Assembly (NCBI RefSeq): GCF_041224425.1
Contig: NZ_JBGFGL010000071.1
Location: forward strand, 186,001-250,000
Length of the DNA stretch: 64,000 nucleotides
Reading direction: 5' to 3'
Origin: Psychroserpens sp041224425
GTDB taxonomy: Bacteria; Bacteroidota; Bacteroidia; Flavobacteriales; Flavobacteriaceae
The first letter of the stretch is position 1. Each line of letters begins with the position of its first letter. Positions 59,097 to 64,000 of the stretch are shown here, one piece after another. A model generated the notes under the pieces. It ran no database searches, was not told where the DNA came from, and saw nothing but the letters and a program-made list of their open reading frames with translations. Both the position numbers and the translations under genes were made by a program.

Positions 59097-59996
59097 ATGA
59101 ATTTTAAATTTTTATTATCAATTTTTGCTACTGTTGGATTCACATTGTGTGTGTCTGCTCAAGCTAATATTTTGAATGCCAAAACGCCAAAAGAGATTGG
59201 TGTCAAAACTGAAGCACAGTTGGCACTAGATAACGATAAGCCTTTAGAATATGGCTACGTTGACGATAGAGATATCTTATTCTCAAAAATGACTTGGGAA
59301 AAGGTTGTTTTGGATGAACGTGTGAATTTTCCGCTATATTTTCCGGTTGATACCAATAATATTGGAAAAGAAAGACGTTCACTTTATCACACTTTGATAA
59401 AAGCAGTGAAAGAAGGTAAAATAAAAAATGTTTACAATGATTCTTATTTTACAGTAAAACGTACACAGAAGGAACTACAAGATATCACTACTAAAATAGA
59501 TACTTTAGATATTGGTTACGACCAATTAAATGCTGATGGCTATGTTGATCCTGAATACATTACTGTTACGAATATTGAAGCATTCCACATTAGTGCCTAC
59601 TTAATCAAAGGACTTTGGTATTTTGATAAGCGTCATGGAGAATTGAAGTACAGAATATTAGGGATTGCTCCAGCAGCACCAGATGTTAACTTCTTAGATT
59701 CTGAAGATGAATCTTTAAAGACACCTAATGCGTTATTTTGGGTGTTCTTTCCAGAAGCTAGAGAAATACTGCATGAAGCCAAAGCATTTAACAATAAGAA
59801 CAGTTCGATGCCTATTTCATTTGATCACTTGTTAAACTCTAGACGTTTTAATGGGTATATGTACAAAGAGGAAAATGTATATGGCGATCGTGAAGTAAAA
59901 GAATATGTTGCTGATAATGCTTTAATGCAATTGTTGGAATCTGATCGTATTAAAGAAAAGATTCGCAATTTCGAACAAGATATGTGGTCTTACTAA
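59097..59996 (+). CDS. gldN: T9SS ring protein GldN (PorN homologue)
   Basis: Periplasmic ring partner of GldK. It has 299 residues with a signal peptide (about 1-21, ending SAQ). Blocks are YVDDRDILFSKMTWEKVVLDERVNFPLYFP, IEAFHISAYLIKGLWYFDKRHGEL, RILGIAPAAPDV, FWVFFPEAREILHEAKAFN and SFDHLLNSRRF. It is the last gene of the operon and followed by a terminator. No gldO duplicate lies next to it, unlike in Flavobacterium johnsoniae. Confidence 0.97.
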   Translation: MNFKFLLSIFATVGFTLCVSAQANILNAKTPKEIGVKTEAQLALDNDKPLEYGYVDDRDILFSKMTWEKVVLDERVNFPLYFPVDTNNIGKERRSLYHTLIKAVKEGKIKNVYNDSYFTVKRTQKELQDITTKIDTLDIGYDQLNADGYVDPEYITVTNIEAFHISAYLIKGLWYFDKRHGELKYRILGIAPAAPDVNFLDSEDESLKTPNALFWVFFPEAREILHEAKAFNNKNSSMPISFDHLLNSRRFNGYMYKEENVYGDREVKEYVADNALMQLLESDRIKEKIRNFEQDMWSY

Positions 59997-60014
59997 ATAA
60001 AATTAAATGATAAG

Positions 60015-60045
60015 AAAACGCTCACTTTTACAGTGGGCGTTTTTT
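60015..60045 (+). terminator. Terminator of gldKLMN
   Basis: 12-base arms (60015-60026, 60032-60043) with one G-U pair, a 5-base loop and a T-run. Confidence 0.88.
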
Positions 60046-60070
60046 GTTTGTATTCCCTTAACTTTGGAAC

Positions 60071-61117
60071 ATGAAACATGTAGATTATATTGTTGTCGGT
60101 TGCGGATTGGCAGGTATAGCTTTTTGTGAGCGGTTGTATGCACATCAAAAGTCTTTTATAGTATTTGATAATGCGTCACAGCAATCTTCTAGAGTTGCTG
60201 CGGGTTTATATAATCCCGTTGTGCTTAAACGCTTCACTAAGGTCTGGAATGCCAAATCGCAACTAGAATTGGCTATGCCTAAATACAAAGAATTGGAGGA
60301 GCGGTTGGAAACAACCTTAAACCATAACATACCTGTGTATAGAAGATTTACTTCTATTGAGGAACAAAACGATTGGTTTACGGCTTCTGATCAACCAGTG
60401 TTATGTGATTTTCTTTCCACTCAAATAAAATCGAATTCTAATCCAACTATTAATGCTGAGTTTGGTTTTGGTGAGGTTTTGCACTCTGGACGAATCAATA
60501 CAACCCAACTTGTAAAATCGTATACAGATGACCTTCAAAAAAACAATCAATACCGTCATGAAGCTTTTCAATATGATAGTCTACAGATTGATGAAGCCGA
60601 AGTATCTTATAAAGATCTAAGATCGAAATATATTGTCTTTGCTGAAGGTTTTGGGCTCAAATACAATCCTTTTTTTTCGCATTTGCCACTAAACGGAACC
60701 AAAGGAGAAATGTTGACGATAAAAGCGCCTGAACTAAAAATGGATTTTATTTTGAAATCTTCAGTTTTTGTGGTGCCATTAGGACATGATCTGTATTGGA
60801 TTGGTTCTACTTATGAATGGGACGATAAAACACACAATACCACCGAGGAAGCAAAACAAGAACTGATTCAGAAAGTACAAAAAGTGATTACCTGCGATTT
60901 TGAAGTAGTAGATCAAGTAGCTGGTATTCGACCAACCACTAAGGACAGAAGACCTTTGGTTGGAGTCCATTCAAAATACGACCAATTATTCGTTCTTAAC
61001 GGATTGGGGACAAGAGGAGTCATGATATCACATTATGTTGCCGAACAATTATTTAACTTCATTGAAAATAAGCTGCCTTTGGATGAAGAAATCGATATCA
61101 ACCGATTTATGGACTAA
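60071..61117 (+). CDS. FAD-dependent oxidoreductase (DAO family)
   Basis: A 348-residue flavoenzyme of the D-amino-acid oxidase/ThiO type. The FAD Rossmann motif is YIVVGCGLAGIAFCERL (about 4-20), followed by FDNASQQSSRVAAGLYNPVVLKRFT, and a C-terminal GIRPTTKDRRPLVGVHSKYDQLFVLNGLGTRGVMISHYVAEQL that forms the second half of the FAD site. The substrate is not clear. It is unrelated in function to gliding as far as known but follows gldN by 75 bases after a terminator. The convergent DUF983 gene ends 6 bases away. Confidence 0.9.
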   Translation: MKHVDYIVVGCGLAGIAFCERLYAHQKSFIVFDNASQQSSRVAAGLYNPVVLKRFTKVWNAKSQLELAMPKYKELEERLETTLNHNIPVYRRFTSIEEQNDWFTASDQPVLCDFLSTQIKSNSNPTINAEFGFGEVLHSGRINTTQLVKSYTDDLQKNNQYRHEAFQYDSLQIDEAEVSYKDLRSKYIVFAEGFGLKYNPFFSHLPLNGTKGEMLTIKAPELKMDFILKSSVFVVPLGHDLYWIGSTYEWDDKTHNTTEEAKQELIQKVQKVITCDFEVVDQVAGIRPTTKDRRPLVGVHSKYDQLFVLNGLGTRGVMISHYVAEQLFNFIENKLPLDEEIDINRFMD

Positions 61118-61123
61118 TAATGC

Positions 61124-61504
61124 CTATTTTTTAACTAGATTTTTATCGTAACTCATAAACATATTGATCCAGATATTTCTAGATAATCGCATAATAATAG
61201 GACCTAAAAGAATCATGGTTCCAACAATAGCCATAAAAGCAGTAAACAAGCTACTTCCTAAAAATAAATAGCTTATTACAAAAGCGGCTACGGCAAAGGC
61301 AATACCAACAGCATAACTCACATACATCGATCCATAGAAGAAAGAAGGCTCTAAACGATACTTTGTGCCACAATAAGAACATTTTTCATTGATTTTAAGA
61401 ACATCGGAAAGAGCATAAGGATTTTTGTTCTCATACATTGATTCTTGTTGGCATTTCGGACAAGTGCCAGTAAAAATGCTGTAAATTTTAGTGCCTTTCA
61501 ACAT
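61124..61504 (-). CDS. DUF983 membrane protein
   Basis: A 126-residue protein from the ATG at 61504. An N-terminal zinc-ribbon-like part has two CxxC pairs (GTCPKCQQES, EKCSYCGTKY), then two membrane helices (about 55-80, 82-105). This fits DUF983. An upstream in-frame ATG at 61570 gives 22 more residues, but the -7 box at 61543 lies inside that extension, so I prefer the shorter form. Function unknown. Divergent from the ABC-F gene. Confidence 0.85.
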   Translation of the reverse strand: MLKGTKIYSIFTGTCPKCQQESMYENKNPYALSDVLKINEKCSYCGTKYRLEPSFFYGSMYVSYAVGIAFAVAAFVISYLFLGSSLFTAFMAIVGTMILLGPIIMRLSRNIWINMFMSYDKNLVKK

Positions 61505-61542
61505 GATATAAATTTGATTACTTTTACGCTTTGTATTCCATG

Positions 61543-61550
61543 CAAATTTA
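61543..61550 (-). promoter_or_regulatory. -7 promoter box for the DUF983 gene
   Basis: The minus strand reads TAAATTTG (exact TAnnTTTG) 38 bases upstream of the chosen ATG. It supports the shorter start. A TTG lies only 12 bases upstream. Confidence 0.4.
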
Positions 61551-61587
61551 CGGTTAATTGCACAAAACATTGTAACATAAGTAACAA

Positions 61588-63495
61588 ATGCTCAACATTC
61601 ATAACCTTTCTATTTCCTTTCAAGGTGAATACTTGTTTCAAGAGATTTCGTTTAAGTTAACACCAGGCGATCGGGTTGGCTTAATAGGAAAGAATGGAGC
61701 TGGTAAATCTACATTGCTCAAGATCTTGTCTAAAGAGCTTGAATATGATACAGGACAAATTGCTACAGACAAGGATTTGAGTATTGGTTTTTTGAAACAG
61801 GATATCGACTTTGAATTTGGTAGAACCGTTTTGGAAGAATCTTATGAAGCTTTTGAAGAAATTAAAGCTTTAGAAGCTAAGATGGAGCATATTAATACAC
61901 AGTTAGCCGAACGAGAAGATTATGAAAGTGAAGGATACCATCAATTGATGGTTGATCTCAATGATGTTCAGCATCAATACGAAATTATAGGTGGTTATAA
62001 TTACCAAGGTGATACCGAAAAGGTGCTTCAAGGTCTAGGATTTAAACGTGAAGATTTCAATAAGTTAACCGACACCTTTTCTGGTGGTTGGCGTATGCGT
62101 ATTGAACTAGCTAAACTGTTACTTCAAAATAATGATCTGTTGCTTTTGGATGAGCCAACAAACCATTTGGATATTGAATCCATCATTTGGCTTGAGGAGT
62201 TTCTACGAAACTATTCCGGAGCTGCAGTTATCGTATCACACGATAAAATGTTTTTGGATAACGTTACGAATAGAACCATTGAAATTTCCTTAGGACGGAT
62301 TTATGATTACCCAAAACCGTATTCTAAGTTTTTGGTCCTTCGGAAGGAAATAAAGGAGCAACAATTAGCATCCCAAAAAAACCAACAAAAGCAAATAGAG
62401 CAAACAGAGAAACTTATTGAAAAGTTTAGAGCCAAAGCGAGTAAAGCATCCATGGCGCAATCGCTTATCAAGAAGTTAGATAGAATGGATCGCATTGAGG
62501 TAGATGAAGATGACAATAGCGTTATGACCTTAAATTTTCCGGTATCGATAACGCCTGGAAAAGTGGTAGTTGAAGCTGAAGCTGTCTCAAAAAATTATGG
62601 CGATAACCAAGTTTTGAATGATGTCGATTTAATGATTGAACGTCAGAGTAAAATTGCGTTTGTTGGTCAAAACGGACAAGGAAAATCTACTTTGGCAAAA
62701 ATAATTGTAGGTGAAATTGAGCATCAAGGTCAGCTCAAACAAGGTCATAATGTTCAAATTGGCTATTTTGCCCAAAACCAAGCCGAGTATCTTGATGGTA
62801 ACAAAACCGTTCTAGACACAATGATTGATGAAGCCAATGAGAGTAATAGAACCAAAGTTAGGGATATTTTAGGTGCTTTTTTGTTCCGTGGAGAAGAGGT
62901 AGAAAAGTATGTTAAAGTACTTTCTGGAGGTGAGCGTAACCGATTGGCACTGGCTAAGCTGATGCTTCAACCGATCAATGTGTTGATCATGGATGAGCCA
63001 ACCAACCATTTGGATATCAAATCTAAAAATGTACTTAAAGAGGCTTTGAAGAAATATGAAGGTACTTTGGTTTTAGTATCTCATGATAGGGATTTCCTCC
63101 AAGGATTGGTTGATAAGGTTTATGAATTCAAAGACCGAAATATCAAGGAATACCTAGGTGATATCGATTTTTATTTAGAGCAGCGTAACGTTGAGAACCT
63201 TCGTGAAGTAGAGAAACGAACAGTGATTAAGGAAGCGCCTAAGCAAAGTAATAAGCAGTCTTATGAAGATCAAAAGAAACTGAAGTCGCTTAAGAATAAG
63301 TTGAGCAATATCGAATCTCAAATCAATAGTTTGGAAAAGGACATCAAAAATGACGATGTTGAATTGGCTACAAACTATGATGCTACAGTCGCCGATACAT
63401 CTTTTTTTGACCGCTATCAAAAGAAAAAAGACACCTTAGACCAACTAATGGGTGAATGGGAAGAGATCCAACATGAAATAGAAACCTTCGATTAG
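61588..63495 (+). CDS. ABC-F family ATPase
   Basis: A 635-residue soluble protein with two ABC domains and no membrane part. Walker A motifs are GKNGAGKSTL (about 36-45) and GQNGQGKSTL (about 360-369); signatures are FSGGWRMRIELA and LSGGERNRLALA; Walker B are LLLLDEPTNHLD and VLIMDEPTNHLD. A linker of charged helices (about 235-305) lies between, and a C-terminal coiled-coil (about 550-635) ends it, as in Uup. Family members act on ribosomes; the Uup-like form is linked to ribosome and DNA repair effects. Antibiotic resistance is not implied by sequence. It is a single gene. Confidence 0.95.
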   Translation: MLNIHNLSISFQGEYLFQEISFKLTPGDRVGLIGKNGAGKSTLLKILSKELEYDTGQIATDKDLSIGFLKQDIDFEFGRTVLEESYEAFEEIKALEAKMEHINTQLAEREDYESEGYHQLMVDLNDVQHQYEIIGGYNYQGDTEKVLQGLGFKREDFNKLTDTFSGGWRMRIELAKLLLQNNDLLLLDEPTNHLDIESIIWLEEFLRNYSGAAVIVSHDKMFLDNVTNRTIEISLGRIYDYPKPYSKFLVLRKEIKEQQLASQKNQQKQIEQTEKLIEKFRAKASKASMAQSLIKKLDRMDRIEVDEDDNSVMTLNFPVSITPGKVVVEAEAVSKNYGDNQVLNDVDLMIERQSKIAFVGQNGQGKSTLAKIIVGEIEHQGQLKQGHNVQIGYFAQNQAEYLDGNKTVLDTMIDEANESNRTKVRDILGAFLFRGEEVEKYVKVLSGGERNRLALAKLMLQPINVLIMDEPTNHLDIKSKNVLKEALKKYEGTLVLVSHDRDFLQGLVDKVYEFKDRNIKEYLGDIDFYLEQRNVENLREVEKRTVIKEAPKQSNKQSYEDQKKLKSLKNKLSNIESQINSLEKDIKNDDVELATNYDATVADTSFFDRYQKKKDTLDQLMGEWEEIQHEIETFD

Positions 63496-63551
63496 TATTC
63501 TTTCAAAATTGTTTTAAGTTTTTTTTAACTGCTAGCCATAGTGTATTTAGA

Positions 63552-63559
63552 TACTTTTG
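63552..63559 (+). promoter_or_regulatory. -7 promoter box for the RND adaptor gene
   Basis: TACTTTTG (exact TAnnTTTG), 56 bases upstream of the ATG at 63616. No TTG at -33. Confidence 0.45.
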
Positions 63560-63615
63560 TATTGTAAGTTTCAGCTTCTGCTTTTAGACTTACATAACGC
63601 TAACCATCTATACTT

Positions 63616-64000
63616 ATGCGAAACATTATTCTTTCCATCATAGGAATAATTCTAATTGTTGGCTCGTTTCTTTTTGCAAAACGATTGATCGATAATAAGA
63701 CCAAACCCAAACCTGTTCCTGAAAAAGTTTATAAAACGGTTTTTACGGATACCGTAGAAAATGGAACCGTTCAAATTGTGGTTCCTGCAAATGGGAATTT
63801 AGTAGCGAAACAACGAGTCGAGTTGTATGCTGAAGTGCAAGGCGTTTTTAGAACTAGTGGAAAACTGTTTAAGGCCGGACAAGAGTACAAAAAAGGCGAA
63901 ACCCTTATCAGGATTGATGCTTCAGAATATTATGCCAGTGTGCAATCTTCAAAAAGTAATCTTTACAACTCGATTGCAGCTATAATGCCTGATTTAAGAT
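63616..64000 (+). CDS. RND efflux periplasmic adaptor subunit (partial, 5' end)
   Basis: The first 128 residues of a membrane-fusion protein, cut by the window edge. One N-terminal membrane helix (about 3-21, NIILSIIGIILIVGSFLFA) is followed by the lipoyl-like/barrel-sandwich start, with VVPANGNLVAKQRVELYAEVQGV and YKKGETLIRIDASEYYASVQSSKSNLYN, which leads into the helical hairpin. This is the HlyD/AcrA type. An RND pump gene is expected beyond the window. The ATG is at 63616. Confidence 0.85.
   Translation, partial: MRNIILSIIGIILIVGSFLFAKRLIDNKTKPKPVPEKVYKTVFTDTVENGTVQIVVPANGNLVAKQRVELYAEVQGVFRTSGKLFKAGQEYKKGETLIRIDASEYYASVQSSKSNLYNSIAAIMPDLR

Noticed and set aside
1..64000. tRNA, rRNA, CRISPR, insertion sequence or prophage
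   Set aside because: Intergenic spaces are short (mostly under 200 bases) and show no cloverleaf, direct-repeat array, transposase or phage gene.

Overview
The window is a gene-dense, AT-rich (estimated mid-30s %GC) chromosomal segment from a member of the Bacteroidota, almost certainly family Flavobacteriaceae. The gliding/type IX secretion genes gldK-gldL-gldM-gldN, the exosortase XrtF pair, flavobacterial promoters with a TAnnTTTG -7 box, SPI/SPII-type flavobacterial signal peptides and lipoproteins, and the order miaB / sigma-54 activator / lptE / TPR / secG / groES / groEL all point there. I see no rRNA, tRNA, CRISPR array, insertion sequence or prophage, and no gene-free stretch longer than about 215 bases.

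Layout. 1-7700: kynurenine pathway (kmo cut by the window edge, kynU), an Fe-S fusion protein, a lipoprotein plus msrA, a zinc-ribbon-like coiled coil plus Nif3-like protein, and lpxK. 7710-15026: hybrid histidine kinase, lipA-gap operon, and an operon of a small 4-Cys membrane protein, a family 2 glycosyltransferase, a sigma factor and a divergent Nramp. 15181-21628: aqpZ, an ECF sigma/anti-sigma pair, an aminotransferase-murB pair, a retropepsin-PDZ protein, a DUF1573 protein. 21812-33599: valS, the cell-shape operon mreBCD-mrdA-rodA, purH, a MacB-like permease, a GAF protein. 33686-41571: xrtF and its partner, then a four-gene metal (probably copper) handling cluster, then a DUF6090-like protein and a large surface protein with a TonB plug domain. 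41753-49916: groEL/groES and the miaB-to-secG gene row on the minus strand. 50083-64000: two small proteins, topA, an arginase-fold protein, gldKLMN, an FAD oxidoreductase, a DUF983 protein, an ABC-F ATPase, and the start of an RND adaptor gene.

How genes work together. mreBCD, mrdA and rodA form the elongasome; murB supplies its precursor pathway. gldKLMN is the T9SS ring and motor core. The cluster at 34722-38547 combines a Cys/His-rich small protein, an HMA-MauE membrane fusion, a TonB-dependent receptor and a periplasmic HMA protein, which reads as an outer-membrane-to-cytoplasm heavy-metal relay.

Most worth a second look: the metal relay cluster; an arginase-fold protein next to gldK that has lost about half of its manganese ligands; a zinc-ribbon protein without any of its four cysteines; an Nramp homologue without the DPGN motif; a near-consensus sigma-54 promoter in front of groES with a sigma-54 activator about 3 kb away; and a strong plus-strand terminator embedded in the coding sequence of a convergent gene at 38586-38612. 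Several genes begin with TTG or GTG, and starts were chosen accordingly.
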